NCBI GenBank assembly: GCA_035222895.1
Contig: JAVYIG010004967.1
Location: 62,001 to 126,000, forward strand
Origin: Strongylocentrotus droebachiensis
Taxonomy: Eukaryota > Echinodermata > Echinoidea > Camarodonta > Strongylocentrotidae
Length of the DNA stretch: 64,000 bases
Direction of reading: 5' to 3'
Below are positions 11,515 through 23,781 of this stretch, piece after piece. Every line of letters begins with the position of its first letter. The first letter of the stretch is position 1. The notes under the pieces are model-generated. The model was not told the origin of the DNA. It saw only the letters and a program-made list of their open reading frames with translations, and ran no database searches. A program made the position numbers and the translations under genes.

Positions 11515-12204
11515 CAATGTACTTGTGTCACAGTTTGGAAAACAAATTTTGAAAATTGATAAATATTTACAAAGTAGGAGTTCTTTGTGTTTTAATAACA
11601 CATTTGCAAGGTGAACAAAAACAAGTTCAACTGCCCATACATGTACGTGTGAATTAAACATCAGCACCCAGCGGCTGGTTCCCAAATAACTCCTTTCATC
11701 ATTCAAAATATTTGCATTTACAAAAGGCCTTAGGGATAAACATACCGGTATATCTTTTACACAATGGCTAAAGCGGCTGAAATGGTTCTGAGCCAAGGCA
11801 ACTCATACATGTGGGTGTCGACAATACTTGTTTTCCCAAAATGAGAATATTCCCATTTGCGTGCATCTCCGAAAAGAGAAGAATCAAGATATATACACAC
11901 CTCCTAATATTTCCTTTCAGGAATCTGATCGGAATAATCTCTCTGAGATTCGATCATCGAAATCACAAAATTTCTTTCTCATTTCGGCAGATTTGTCAGA
12001 GAAACGGGGAAGAATTATATGGTGTCCGTAACTATTTTAAGTACAGTGAAGCCCTGGAGGAAGTATCGCCCATGCTATCTTTAGTAAAGTCTGTGGATCA
12101 TTTATCAATGCCATGACGTCAAAAGTCTCTTCATTAGTACAAGAGCATTTGTATAAGGTGTATCAGGCAGAGAGCCTTTTCACATTGCAATGAAAATTCA
12201 CAGA

Positions 12205-12536
12205 AGGCCTGTCATCAGCTCGAGATTGCCAAATATCCCGCTATTTTAACTATCCCGATCGCAAATTATCCAGTTGATTTGCGTCACCACCAAGATATCT
12301 TGGGCTAGTTTGCAAAATATCTTGCTATTTGTCCGGTGCATCCTCACCAGCCCGAAGAAGACTCGCCCTATGCGCGATCGCTGAGCAAAATATTTCGCGC
12401 TTATTTTTTTAGCTCAAGTTTCAAGTTTCGAGGTCAAGTCTCAAGCCGATGAAGACGCGATTTGTAACTTCAGGATTATTTCCCATATCAGAAATAGCGG
12501 GCTATTTTGCAATCTCGAGCTGATGAAAACAGGCCT
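12205..12536. mobile_element. MITE family 1, copy 3 (most complete ends)
   Basis: The 332-bp element begins AGGCCTGTCATCAGCTCGAG and ends CTCGAGCTGATGAAAACAGGCCT. The ends extend inward through ATTGCCAAATATCCCGCTATTT and its inverse. The interior differs from copy 1, containing a CG-rich stretch (TATGCGCGATCGCTGAGC). No open frame of note. Confidence 0.85.
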
Positions 12537-15375
12537 AGAGAGAAGTGTTGTATGTGAACAGTCAGGAAACGTATAAAATGACCATATACTGTCAGACGAT
12601 AGCATGGGATGCCACAAGACAGGATAAAATGTCAGAAATGATATGTACAAAGGAACTTGTATTATTTCTCATGTCAAAATTCTCATATATATCATAAAAC
12701 ATTTACTTAATAGCTGGTGAAGACCGACTCTGAATTCTTGGGTGGTAAAAGAGCTTACATTTTACTAGCAACATTCTTTCCACAACATATTGCTACTATA
12801 TTTTTTCTTAAGGTATACCTGAAGGGTTGGTTACACATGAAACATCATTTAGTTTTCCATATATCTGAACTGGGGAATAATAAGTCAGTCACACTCCCAT
12901 CAAGACTCTAAACAGACACCAAATAATGATATCAAAAGACTGGGTTTACAAAATACCGTCTCTAAGCGCTTTACAGATTTTATTACCAAATCATATCTTG
13001 GAAATTGGAGGAAACGTAATGGTCAGTTCGACCTCATGTCTGTCTGTCTGTCGTCAGTCTCGGTGTCAGTGTAACTGGGGTGTTAAGTGCAAAAGACCGG
13101 AACATTTGTGGGTGTACTGGGGCGATAATCACCTTGTTCTGTTACTACCATCGCGCTTACTATATCTTGACTTTGCTGCGAGGCATTCCGCTTTTAGCCT
13201 CATTAACTTACAGATGTGACAAGTTGATTAGAATACAGGTGCCCTTCGCAAAGCGCTAAACTGTTCATTAATATTCTATATATTGGGCTGGTAATGACTA
13301 TTCCATTGATCTGGGCCACATGGGGTTTGAAAAAATCCCACGCATAGCCTTTACAGTTACTGTATCCCTTTTGCAGCCAACATCAAATTCTGTGCAGGAA
13401 TTATGTCATGTACAGTATGTCCTATGATCTGTGAAATTCAAACATTAGCAGTGTCCAAGTATTCAAATTATGCAAGGAAACCTGTTTACAATCTAGACTT
13501 CATTGTCAGACACTTTTGAGTGACTGACTGGCGTCTTTTCCTCTTTGGTAATAACATACATAAAATGAGCTGTAAAGGGTACATGAGCATTTGTACACAT
13601 CAATAACCCACTTCTTGTAATGGCCAAAATTAAGTTGATTGAATCATTGCGTAGCACAAAACGTACAACTATTTGGTACAAGGGTCTGAAAATCAGACCA
13701 TTTAATAAAAGGTCTGCAATCCCTAAAGTCAATTTGATAACTAACGGTTGTTACTTTCCCACAAAAAGATATTTTCAAGCCCTTTTGCGGGAAGTTCTAA
13801 ATTAATATTATCTTTCAAATGCTGTTGGAATTGAATCTTTTCATTTTTTGGCCTGCAAATGAGACAGAGAACCTTTCAACAGAATATAAAACAGTCCTAA
13901 TAATTAATTTTGAACAGTGCTTTCTAACATCAAAAAACCTACAAAAACAACTTTTAAATTTTCCCTTTCCCTTTAATACTGATCATTCGCAGCTAGCAAT
14001 CAACAGATCATTTACCAACTATCATGATTAGCATATCCTCAGGTGGATTAATTATCTCTCTTCATCCACATCCAAGTGATTATGTAAGATTTGGGGCCGA
14101 GGGAAATGACTGAAAGCAATACAAATGACTTTGTCATGAAAAATTGCTCTTGGTCAAAACTTTCAACTTAGTTAGAACTCACACAAAAAAATATACACAT
14201 TTCAAAATAAGATTGCTTATATCCCTGACAGAAACTCAATTTGATCTCACGTAGGCCTATATCCATAACTTGATATGCCTTGAAGAATTTTTCACAACAG
14301 TCTTGTTTCATAATAAAGCTCATTCCTTAAAATGCTTAGAAAATGATTAAGGAGCTCATAAAGGTTTATATTAGAGAGCAATGTCTCGATAGAGAAATAT
14401 GTAGATCGTTTATCACAGCCTCATTACGTTTCGATTCTGTTATACCTCCGTTATAAATATTCCGAAGGGCTAGCCGCCCAATTTGCCCAGTCTGCCAATC
14501 ACTTGGAAGCCATCCTGATCGAGGTGTGTCTGGAACAGAGACTAGTCAGAGCAGTGGGAGTTGAGAGTCGGGTCAGTTTTATTTTGGGTCACTGTGACTC
14601 AGGAGCGAGTTTCCTCATCAGGGGAGGAGGGAGACAGCCCCCGGCCCTCTTTCGGACCCTCTCCACAGACCACAGTGAGGTTCACATGGCAGTCCGTTGA
14701 ATTTAAGTTTAAGTAGTGGTTTAAAACTTCAAAGTTATCTTGTAGTTTAATAGGGACCCCACGGATGCACTCTCGGTTACGTAACTTATAAGTTAACTTA
14801 GTTTTGTGCAACAGGGCCCTAATCCTAAGGTTAGCGCAATAACTCCAAGCAGCCGGAGTCCTCACTCCAAGTTACGTACATGTAACGTGCAGAAGCAATT
14901 TACTTTGCGGTTGCACCAGCTTGTGGTTGAAATGAATGCTTTCCCTGGCTTGTAGTTAACATTGTATACTCATTGTTATGGTCCAGTGTCAACACTTGTC
15001 ATTGTTATAGTGGATCATTGTCTATAAATTTGAGGTTTCGCAAACTTAAAGTTATGTTAAAACTGCGACGGGTTCGTGTGAACATAGCTGATGATGGCAA
15101 ACAGACCAAGCCAGAAGGCGGGACAGAAACGACCATCTTATCGTTTCAGATAGTCCTGGGAATTGAAGAAGAGAAAACACCCTCAGGCCGACAGCATTTT
15201 TCTGATTAACAGAAAACCTTCGAGCAATTAACAAGCTTGTCAAGTCTCAAGAACTCGCAAACCAATTATTAACATATCGAAGTATGATTGTATTGTTTAC
15301 CTACAGGTTCTGAGAAAAAATGGATTATAATTCCAAGCGCTACTTGTCCCAACTATCATGCCTTTATCTAATATC

Positions 15376-15820
15376 CAACTTATTGGAATACTTGTACATT
15401 AATTGGTAGGTTGGTGTGTTGGTTAATGCAAATGCAACCTACATGTATAGAACTCATTGACCTGTAAAATCTTGAACGAATGCAAATTAAGTACCAGCTG
15501 CAGCAACCGCTTGGATTTAAAATTGATGATAGAAAACTGATTTTCAATTGAAGCAAGGATTAATTTGAAATCTGTAACCTTTACAGGCTCAATTAGCCAA
15601 ATACTTATTAGAATACATGTACTTTTAAATGAATTGGTTGGTGTGCAAATGCAAATACAACCTAAAGAAGTCAGTGACCAGTAAAATCTTGAATGAATTA
15701 TTAAATTATTAAAGTACAACCTGAAGGAACAGCTTGGATTTAAATTTGCTGATAGAAAAATGATTTTCAAATGAAGCAAGGATTAATTTGAAATCTGTAA
15801 CCTTTACAGGCTCAATGTGA
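15376..15820. repeat. Tandem duplication, period about 223 bp
   Basis: Two units share GCAAATGCAA-CC, TAAAATCTTGAA, GCTTGGATTTAAA and GCAAGGATTAATTTGAAATC followed by TGTAACCTTTACAGGCTCAA, at 15553 and 15776. The same downstream segment recurs near 16904, 17120 and 20221, so this locus has spread in steps. Confidence 0.8.
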
Positions 15821-16267
15821 CTCTGAAATTGAAGATCGGTGTGTATCTCATTACAAGTCAGTGCTCTCATAATAAATAAATCGATTTTCTGGTCTCGAAT
15901 GAAAAGATCTTGATTCAACAAAGACATTATTATCATTATTTTACTAAAGTCCAATATATCCACATCTCTTTCTTGCAATGCCTAGCGTAATGGAATGAAA
16001 ATCCGGCAGTAAGAAACAAACAGAATGTGGGGCCTTGCAAATGCTTTTGTTATGGGGAAATTGTGATATAAAGCAAGATAAAAATGGAAAAGTCTTGAAT
16101 ATAATTGTATTGTTTTATTATTTTTCTACCTCAGCCTTTATTTCATTCTCGATATATACACAACAGAGTAATACCAAAAGAAATCAATACAGAGCAATTG
16201 ATTTGTCTTCCTCTCCTCTTTCTATCTTTGTCTTTCTTTTCCCTTCTATGGTATTTTCTTTCAATTA

Positions 16268-16268
16268 A

Positions 16269-16302
<34 letters not shown>
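16268..16302. repeat. (CT)n microsatellite
   Basis: An uninterrupted run of about 17 CT units, followed by GTGACTATTTGC. Confidence 0.9.
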
Positions 16303-16304
<2 letters not shown>

Positions 16305-16696
16305 ACTATTTGCTTGCCTTCTCTCCAGTTCTCTCACAGAATACTATTTTGCTCTTTTATTACTAATCATCTTATAACAGAAGGTTATTTTTTGTAAAGA
16401 ACTTTGATTTCTAAAGGAATATGTAAAATTAAAATAGACATAATTTCTCTCAATCCGTCATATGGATGACTGCATTTATAAATGAATGATGCAAATTATG
16501 AAAATGTCATACTTCATATCGCCTAAGAAACCAGGGCACTGATATTTGGGTTCATTGTTCATTATTAGATGCCTAACGTTCTCTACACAGTTCACGTACC
16601 CTAAGCAGTGATTAATAGTTCCCTGCTAATCTGGACATTTGTTCTGGTGAAATCCCATAATCCAACCTTGTACTTGAAAATCAAATCCTTAGCTGA

Positions 16697-16893
16697 TATC
16701 CCTCCCCCCCCCCCCCCCCCCCCTTCCTCCCCCCCCCCCCCTCCTCCTCCCTCTCCTGCCTCCCCTTTCCCTCTTCCCCCTTCCCTCTTCCTCCATTTCT
16801 CTCCCCCTCCGTCTCCCTCTCCCTCTCCTTATCCCGCCCCCTCCTTCCCCCTCCTGCTCCCCTATCCCCCCCCCTACCCCCCCTCCCTCGAAG
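16697..16893. repeat. C-rich polypyrimidine tract
   Basis: About 200 bases contain almost only C and T, including C runs of 10-20. The strand asymmetry produces spurious Pro-rich (plus) and Gly/Arg-rich (minus) open frames. Confidence 0.9.
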
Positions 16894-16903
16894 GTCTGAA
16901 GCA

Positions 16904-17220
16904 CGGATTAATATGACATCCTTAACCTTTACAGGCTCAATGTGACTCTGAAATTAAAGATTGGGTGTATCTCATTACAAGGCAGTGCTCTATAATAAGC
17001 AAGATTCTGCCCGCATAGCAGCTGGGCTCATCACAAAAATAGATCTAGGCTAAAAATCCCTATGAAAATTGTCCTGAAGTTTCTTATATCAGTAATTAAA
17101 CTAATATATTTGTTGTTTCTCATTACAAGGCAGTGCTCTCATAATAAGCAAGATTCTGCCCGCATAGCAATGAACTGGGAATGGCCACGAACCCCAAACT
17201 CCCATCCTCTTCTCATCCCA
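16904..17220. repeat. Local repeat copies (AGATTGGGTGTATCTCATTA family)
   Basis: The segments from 16904 and from 17120 share CTCATTACAAGGCAGTGCTCT and AATAAGCAAGATTCTGCC with each other, with 15800-15875 (first part only), and with 20221-20260. A further partial copy near 17417 is interrupted by the 2.8-kb element. Confidence 0.7.
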
Positions 17221-18251
17221 AACATACATCTAGAAATTTTCCTGAGTTTTGTTATAAAATACAATATTTTGTTGACACTTAGCAATTTGCTAAATGTCCT
17301 TTTCCGAAAATAATCATGAACAAATAATTTTTGGAAACATGTATTACTTTACAGCACATCTAAAGTTTGTTTATTGTAGCTTAATATAAGCATATATTTT
17401 TGAAAGGGTTTTACCAAGATTGGGTGTTTCTTGATATATGGGTCATTCCATCGGGTTGGGTCTTTTCAGCATTTTCATGTGTTTGAATGTTTAGAAGCTA
17501 TTTTCTCAAATTTAAATGTATTTTTAGAAAATTAAAAGTATATTTTATTTAAGAGTAATGTATGACAGAATAAATAAACATGAAAACAGAAACTTGTTCA
17601 TCATATTTTTTTTTTGGTGAGAGTTTAACTACCGATGTCTCAGCGATTTTAAGGGTGAAAGTTGTGACATGAAAACAAGTCATTTTCATGAACTCATTTC
17701 TGGAAAAAAATTCATCATAATGCAATGTTTCCTACTTAAAACATGTCACCTTTAATACCCCTACTATGTCTGAGAAGCTCAGGTGAAATGTGCAAAAAAT
17801 CGGCAAGTTATCCCATATTGAAAAAACACAATACCGACGTTACCAACAATGTCCTAAGCACTTTTTTCGTAACGGCGGTAATCTAACATTTTACACAAAT
17901 TTAGCAGGATATTTTCTCAGAAACTTTCATCTTATTAGGAAGGTACAACCCCTGATGAACATATGTTAAAAGAATGATGATTAAATCGGTCGGTAAATAC
18001 AAGAAAATAATTAATTTACCACAACAATCCCCCGCGATGTCCTTCATAATTTGGTAACGTCGGTGTGAAATTACGGTGTTTGAGATCAAACCAACCCGCT
18101 AGCTTCAGTTTTTGGTGTTAAAATGACCTGCTAGTTATTCACGAACGCGCACACATGTTTTTTGATGTTGTGCGACGACCTACCCCTGAGCTGCAACCAC
18201 AAACGTGACAATGTCCATATAACGTCGGGCAGCCATTTTCGCCCGTCAGCG

Positions 18252-18640
18252 CCCAAATTGGTACGTAATATGTATTTTAAGTTATTTTTATAGCCCGAAT
18301 TATTATCATAGACAATGAAATTCCATTTTGTTTAAATGTAATTCCGTTTTAAATTGTGTTATTTATAGCTTAAAACGGTTTCAAAACCATCACGTGTGAG
18401 TGAATATTTTACTGTTGTCCCACATACTGATATATGTGTTATAACGAAACATGCAAAATCGTTGCCAGACTTTTCCCCTTAAAAAGCTAATTTCTTAGAC
18501 AGAAATTGAATTTTGTTATAAGAATCCCGTAAATAAAGATATAACTGATGTTCCTATACCTCAGAATTTTTCTCACAACTGTTAAATTAATTAATATTAA
18601 TTATATGATGCCATTAATTGTCATTGAAAAATGATGGCTA
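18252..18640 (+). mobile_element. One-armed relative of the 5845-6522 foldback
   Basis: It starts CCCAAATTGGTACGTAATATG. It follows the left arm of the 5845 element through TTATTATCATAGACAATG, ACTGTTGTCCCACATACTGA, TAGACAGAAATTGAATTTTG and GATGTTCCTATACCTCAGAA. It then passes directly into ATGATGGCTAAG...GGAAAAACACAA, which in the other copy lies outside the right arm. The right arm is therefore missing. Confidence 0.75.
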
Positions 18641-18788
18641 AGCCTAAGGAAAAACACAAGTTATTTAAAATTGTTAGGAAGTTCAATCTAAGGCCCGACA
18701 TATCCAACTTTTGGGCAAAAAAGGGGGTTGGAGTTGAGATAGAGAAAAATGGAGAGAGCTAAAGGGGAGAGGGCATGCGACCCCTCCC

Positions 18789-18882
18789 CCCCCCCCCCGA
18801 TTCAATTAGAATTGGATACATAATGATTTTTTATTTTTTTTATTTTTTTTTAAATAATTTTTTTTAAATATTTTTTTTAAAA
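18789..18882. repeat. C run followed by poly-T/poly-A low complexity
   Basis: A run of about 12 C is followed by GATTCAATTAG, then about 60 bases of T-rich sequence with a short A-rich inverse. It lies inside the 2.8-kb TIR element. Confidence 0.7.
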
Positions 18883-19353
18883 ATAAAATCATTATTGATG
18901 TTTGCCATGTGGCTCCCACTCCCCCCTCCTACAAAGGTTAAAGGGAGGTTAAAGGGTTTTCACCACCTACCCTCCCCTCCAAAAAATAAGATATAAAACA
19001 ATAATGATAAATAACAACAAACAAAAAAAATTAAGAAATTAATAATTTAACACAAATATTGAACTTAAAAGAATAATAAATAATAATAAATGAAAACCAA
19101 ATACCTACTTCTATTTGGGCATGCAAAACTAGCCAAACGTGAGGATGATGCCTCCCTATCCATCTTGCAATCCTCTGTGTAGTTGTTCCATCCTTGTTAC
19201 AATGTACAAGTACTCATAATTATCAACCAGAACACACATTTTGAAATGAAAAGTCACAGAAGCAATTTACAGTTTTGTTTTATTTTTATCTCATTTAATA
19301 TTGTTTACTCATTTGTTTTTATTTATTTCTTTTCATGCATATTTATTAGATTG

Positions 19354-19486
19354 CTGCCTGAGGATTCAGCTCCGGCAGAGAGATCGATCAAGAGAGCAGG
19401 CAAAATGACAAGTCATCAAAATATTCCTGGAAACGAAGATCTTTCCAATCTAATCACTATTTTGAAGAAGTATAAAGTTAATCATT
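19354..19486 (+). pseudogene. Possible terminal exon remnant inside the 2.8-kb TIR element
   Basis: After a weak acceptor-like CATATTTATTAG there is an open stretch, LLPEDSAPAERSIKRAGK then MTSHQNIPGNEDLSNL and ITILKKYKVNH, followed by a stop. The composition is protein-like and less AT-rich than the surroundings. Its position inside a TIR element suggests a leftover of a transposon-encoded protein. I do not recognise a family, and no catalytic motif is visible. Confidence 0.2.
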
Positions 19487-20532
19487 AATATCAACCAATA
19501 CACCTATTGTATGAATATTTTGTTTTTTTATTTACTGGTCAATGGAAGAAAGATATTTCAGATGACATTTGATATAGATTGTCATGTTTAAATGAGTATA
19601 AGAGGTCAGTAACTCTAATATCATACGGATGTTACTCGGACATGATGTCCATGTAACATTGGTATTTCGAGGTGTTGAGGTGAATATAGACCATAAATCT
19701 TGCAGCTTTCCTTTCATTTGTGTCATCATCTCATTTAATATGTTTCATGCATCAATTAATTGGCACATTTCTTAGAATGCAGCCAAGATTTTCTATGCAA
19801 GAGAAAAGATAACCCTTTAGAAGAAAAACATGATCTGAAAATTGCTAGTTCCTCATTTGTTTCATGTTTATAAGTTGATATAATGTTGCTGTGTTCAAGT
19901 TTTGAGTATTCTAAACTATTGCTCCCATCATCTTAATGTTTTCCACACCAAAAAAAAGTGGAGTACAGACTGTAACAAAGTTTCAGGTCAGAAAATAAAT
20001 GAGCAAGTAAAAAAAGATGTCCTTGTAACGTTGGTATTTTGTTGTGTCTGTTTTTTCATTTTAAATGTAAGTGTGCAAAGGAATACACACAATTCCAATG
20101 GAATCTATTGTAGGATTGGTGTTAGAAACAGGATATAACAATAAACAAATTATTCACCAACTCTGAATTTTGAACCTTCATGTCACAATTTATGACCCAA
20201 CCCGATGGAATGACCCATATGTACAAGGCAATTCTCTCAAAATAAGCAAGATTCTGTCCAAAATGATGTAGCAAGGATCTCGCATGACCACAAACCTCCC
20301 ACACACATCCTCTTCTCATCGCAAACAAACACATCTATTCACAAATTTCTAAAAATAATTCTTCTCTATTTTTTCTTTCCCATGTACATGTACTCCATTG
20401 TACCATGGACCATGGACCTACAAAATGTAGGACTATGGACCTTAGCAATTCACTAAGTGGGATTTGATATTTTTAACATCCTGAATATCTGTTGTCATTT
20501 TGTAATGTTGTTATGTGTAAACAATTTTTTTC

Positions 20533-20556
20533 TATGTGGGGGGGGGGGGGGGGAGG
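20533..20556. repeat. Poly-G run
   Basis: An almost pure G run of about 22 bases within TATGTGGGG...GAGGGGTTACAC. Confidence 0.85.
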
Positions 20557-21299
20557 GGTTACACAACTACCTTTTTAACATATTTTCAGTATTCAATTCA
20601 ATTCATTTTATTTGCACAATCGATACATGAAGTATGTTTTTCATATGTTCAAGGTCAATATATTGAACAGCCATGACAAAAAAAATTAGATATTTATCAG
20701 TAAGACTGGGTATGAGAAATTAACAACTGGTAAAGTCACAAGGGTTCCAAAGGGAATATAAAAGGTAATATATCAAATAAATATGAAGGTATACAAACAA
20801 TTTCACAAGCCAATGGTGACCTAATAAAAATAGACTTTCATTTGCATGATCAAATTAAACAGAGGAATTTAAGTAAACAGTGTAAGCCATAGAAGAGAGC
20901 TCACACAACAAAGATGAGTGTATGATAGATTCTACAAGTTCAGCTCTTCACAATAAAATTATGTTGTCTCAAATATTTCCTGCTAATTCAAGATTATATC
21001 AGATGAAAAATGTAAAGGAGCTAAAATATATTTTCCATCAAAGAAGACTATTTGGAATCTATAAAGCAGGTTATCATAAATTCATTGATTCCTCAAATGA
21101 ATACCAATAAATTGAATCATGAATTTATCAGAACACTAAAAAATGCATCATATTAGGAGTCCCATCTGCTTTTAATCAATTTCAATTACTAAAAAAGACT
21201 TCAATCTCTTCCAGAAAATAATAAAGATAACCTAGTTTATAGAGAATTCACCACAATGGTGGTCATTCAATTTCTCTCATTCTGAATGCCACTAGAATC

Positions 21300-22660
21300 T
21301 GTCATCCCGCTTCCGGCCCATTAGTGATAAAACCACCTCGCCAATAAATGGGGACGGCTATTGGCGGCTATTTGTAACTCTAGCCTCACAAGTACAAGAT
21401 GTTGTGAGCAGCCTTCCCCCGCCCGTCAGAGACACGGCCACCGCATCTAATTCTAGTCCCGTCCGCCAGACAATAATACAACTGCCCAAGGTGGTGGGGA
21501 GGTGTGGGTTCAGCCATCGCAGCGAGGGGGGAGAGGCATGCGCACCAAAAGGGAGACACACATACGTGCATATTAAACGACAGATGCAAATGTGCACTGC
21601 CGGGAGTCAACCGAACGGATGTCGGCGGAGTATCAGTATCCAAGGGGGTACGGTATATTTTGAGACGAGGCTTACGCATATATTTTGCCGTCTAGCAGGA
21701 CGATTGATGTTGACCCTGCCATCTTTACTAAGAGGATGATGACGTGATTGAGGCTAGGACGCAACAATTGACTCGTTGCCGTGACGAAATGATGACATCA
21801 CGGCAGGGTAGGCGTCCTTCCGATTGACAAGCTGGCCGCATCACTGTTGACACGCTAATACCGGGAGTGACGGCAAAGGAGGAGAGCGTTGCGTTGTGTG
21901 CATCGCTTTGTAGCTGCCGTGGAGGTGGAGGGAGAGGGGGAGGCTTGTATAAACGAACGACGGCAGTCACACAAAGCTGGCTGTCCATGCGTAAATATTC
22001 CCACATCAAATCAAATAAGCACGGGGGCGGAAGAAGATGAAACGTGCGGGCGGGAGGAGTCAAGGTGCAGAAACTGCTCCCTCGGTATAAAAATAACCAT
22101 AATACCCCCGGCTTTGGGGTGAAAAAATAGAAATCGATGATGTAAGACACTCGACAAGAGGCATCTGTTCATTATTATCCAACCGCAATTATAGCAAAGA
22201 AAGGCCCGATAATAGGAAACCAATCTGATTCTAATAATAGCGACGGAAGCAGGGGCTGAAAAGACGACTTGAAAAAGGGGGTAATTACTGGGAAAGAACA
22301 TGATGCTTAGTGGCTCTTACTGACAATAAGATACATTTAACGGCTTAGCATCAAGGAAATCTTGCCAATTTAAAGAGCCTTGTCTGTAATTTCTCTCCCC
22401 ATTCATCCATCTCTCCCCTCTTATGTGATAGCCACAATATAGTCATGCACACAAATGGGCAAATGACAACGGTCGTCTACGATCCCATTCATCTAGCCAT
22501 ACACGCCTCGCATACTGGACTCGATTTACCACTCACTAGGCATTCAGTTAGTGTTTATGACGGCATCCTACCGGAAGCAACCATATGGAGCGCACGGCGG
22601 GGGAGACGGAAAAATTCATATGGCATTTCATATATTACACGGAAGCTGATTTAAATTGGA
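21300..22660. other. CpG-rich, more GC-rich block within intron 3
   Basis: This stretch stands out from the AT-rich intron. CG dinucleotides are frequent (CCCGCTTCCGGCCC, GGCGGCTATTTG, CGGGAGTGACGGC, AACGTGCGGGCGGGAGG), and no inverted ends or repeat relatives were seen in the window. The open frames on both strands are short, overlapping and unfamiliar. It could be a regulatory element, an alternative promoter or an old repeat. Confidence 0.45.
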
Positions 22661-23429
22661 GCATAAATTGATTTGGGATGAGATGGCCTTAGTGACGGAG
22701 ACAGCACACAAGATTCATTTTTTATCCTCTTTTTCAATCTAATATCCCTTTTACTCCTCAATCAACTACATCTCTAAGATAATAAATGGGAGGCCGTTTG
22801 ACCATAAAAGTACATTTTTGTCAAGGCTGCCATCATCAGAAAATGTCAGCATTATACAATATATTTGTTTCTAAAGATATGAACAGCACAGGAAGCAATA
22901 GCTCACAATCATGCAAACACTATATTGTTTGTATTGGCGTCTTTAAACGTTAAGTAGCTTTATGCCTCAAATGTATCTAACAATTGTTATATCATACTTC
23001 ACCAAGACATTTGTGTATGAAAACACTTTATACATTATTCTGAATATCAAATATCAAGAAAGGTGGCATTTTTAGGTAACACAAGGAATAAAAAAGATCA
23101 TAAGTCAGAAATAAAGGAAAAAAAAGAAAAAAAATTGAAGTAAAGACAATGAGTGATATGACTTGTGTTATTGCTTGTTGTATATATGTGATACTACAAA
23201 TGTCTAGCTGTAGCATCAGAATAACCATTGCCAGGACAAGTGTGCTGAAAGCATATTGCTTTGATGCTTTCATTTACAAAACAAATTTCCTTAATTACCT
23301 GTTATTGCTTGCGGGAAGCATATTTTCACATTTGCGGTTAAGAATAAATTCACAATAATAAATCAATGAAAATCTATTTGGAATTATGATTATTTTTCAT
23401 TCAAATACAATAACAGTGACAGTGCCTAC

Positions 23430-23693
23430 CTTCACTTTCATCTTTGAGGCTGTTCTGTCTTTTCTTCTTACTCCCCCTGGAGTTGGTGCCATTCTCTGTA
23501 GGCCGTAGCACACCGCTACTATGTGAGTTCATGCCCCTGGGGGAGGACTGGGGACTACTGGAATGGCTGCTGTGGCCCGTGTTTTCTTTTTGCCGTTCCC
23601 GCTCGCGCAGCTTTTTCTGAAGTTTCTCCCGTTGTTTGTCGGCTCGGTCGTCTCGAGGCCTAGGTCTTGGAAGAACAGGCCTGTGAGGATTTT
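23430..23693 (-). CDS. FNDC3: FNDC3-like protein, coding exon 3 (basic charged segment)
   Basis: The exon has 264 bases (88 residues, about 368-455). The acceptor is TTTATGAACAG before 23693 and the donor GAAG|GTAGGC is at 23429. Phase 1 entry joins G+AA into Glu, giving SPRQ-ENPHRPVLPRPRPRDD. A predicted charged helix REKLQKKLRERERQKEN follows, matching the LQKKLKDRQ region of vertebrate FNDC3. Next come a Ser-rich stretch (HSSHSSSPQSSPRG) comparable to SSPPSSPQK, and a basic tail RGSKKKRQNSLKDESE. The alternative acceptor 12 bases further in (CACAG|G) would break the frame. A 23-bp minisatellite begins only about 90 bases upstream of this exon within the intron. The open frame at 23529-23735 on the same strand is a different, non-coding frame. 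Confidence 0.88.
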
Positions 23694-23781
23694 CTGTTCA
23701 TAAAAGAAGAAAAAAAAAATTACAAAGGGAAACATTCAATAATGATATGGTACTGAAAACAATGAAATAAATGCTCCCCAG

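Larger units (their letters stand above)
17436..20220. mobile_element. 2785-bp TIR element, non-autonomous or decayed
   Basis: The outermost 27 bases at each end are perfect inverted repeats (17436-17462 and 20194-20220), beginning ATATGGGTCATTCCATCGGG. The flanks, AAGATTGGGTGTTTCTTG at the left and TACAAGGCAATTCTCT at the right, read together as the local repeat seen uninterrupted at 16961 onward, so the element inserted into such a copy. The interior is AT-rich. It has CG-containing motifs near the left end (CCGACGTTACCA and its inverse TGGTAACGTCGG), the one-armed foldback at 18252, and one possible coding remnant at 19354-19486. The superfamily is not assigned. Confidence 0.8.
4189..23429 (-). 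other. FNDC3 intron 3 (about 19.2 kb)
   Basis: The intron is bounded by donor GTAGGC (23429) and acceptor TTTTACAG (4189). Nothing convincingly coding was seen inside. It holds the foldback at 5845-6522 and its relative at 18252, MITEs near 7316, 8346, 10954 and 12205, a 223-bp tandem duplication (15376-15820), C-rich and CT simple sequence (16.2-16.9 kb), a 2.8-kb TIR element (17436-20220) and a CpG-rich block (21300-22660). The stretches at 8.5-10.9 kb and 12.6-15.3 kb look like unique AT-rich intron. Confidence 0.8.

Noticed and set aside
21386..22301. Overlapping open frames on both strands of the CpG-rich block (up to 140 codons)
   Set aside because: GC-rich sequence lacks stops by chance. 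The frames overlap on both strands, none is preferred, and no family is recognised.
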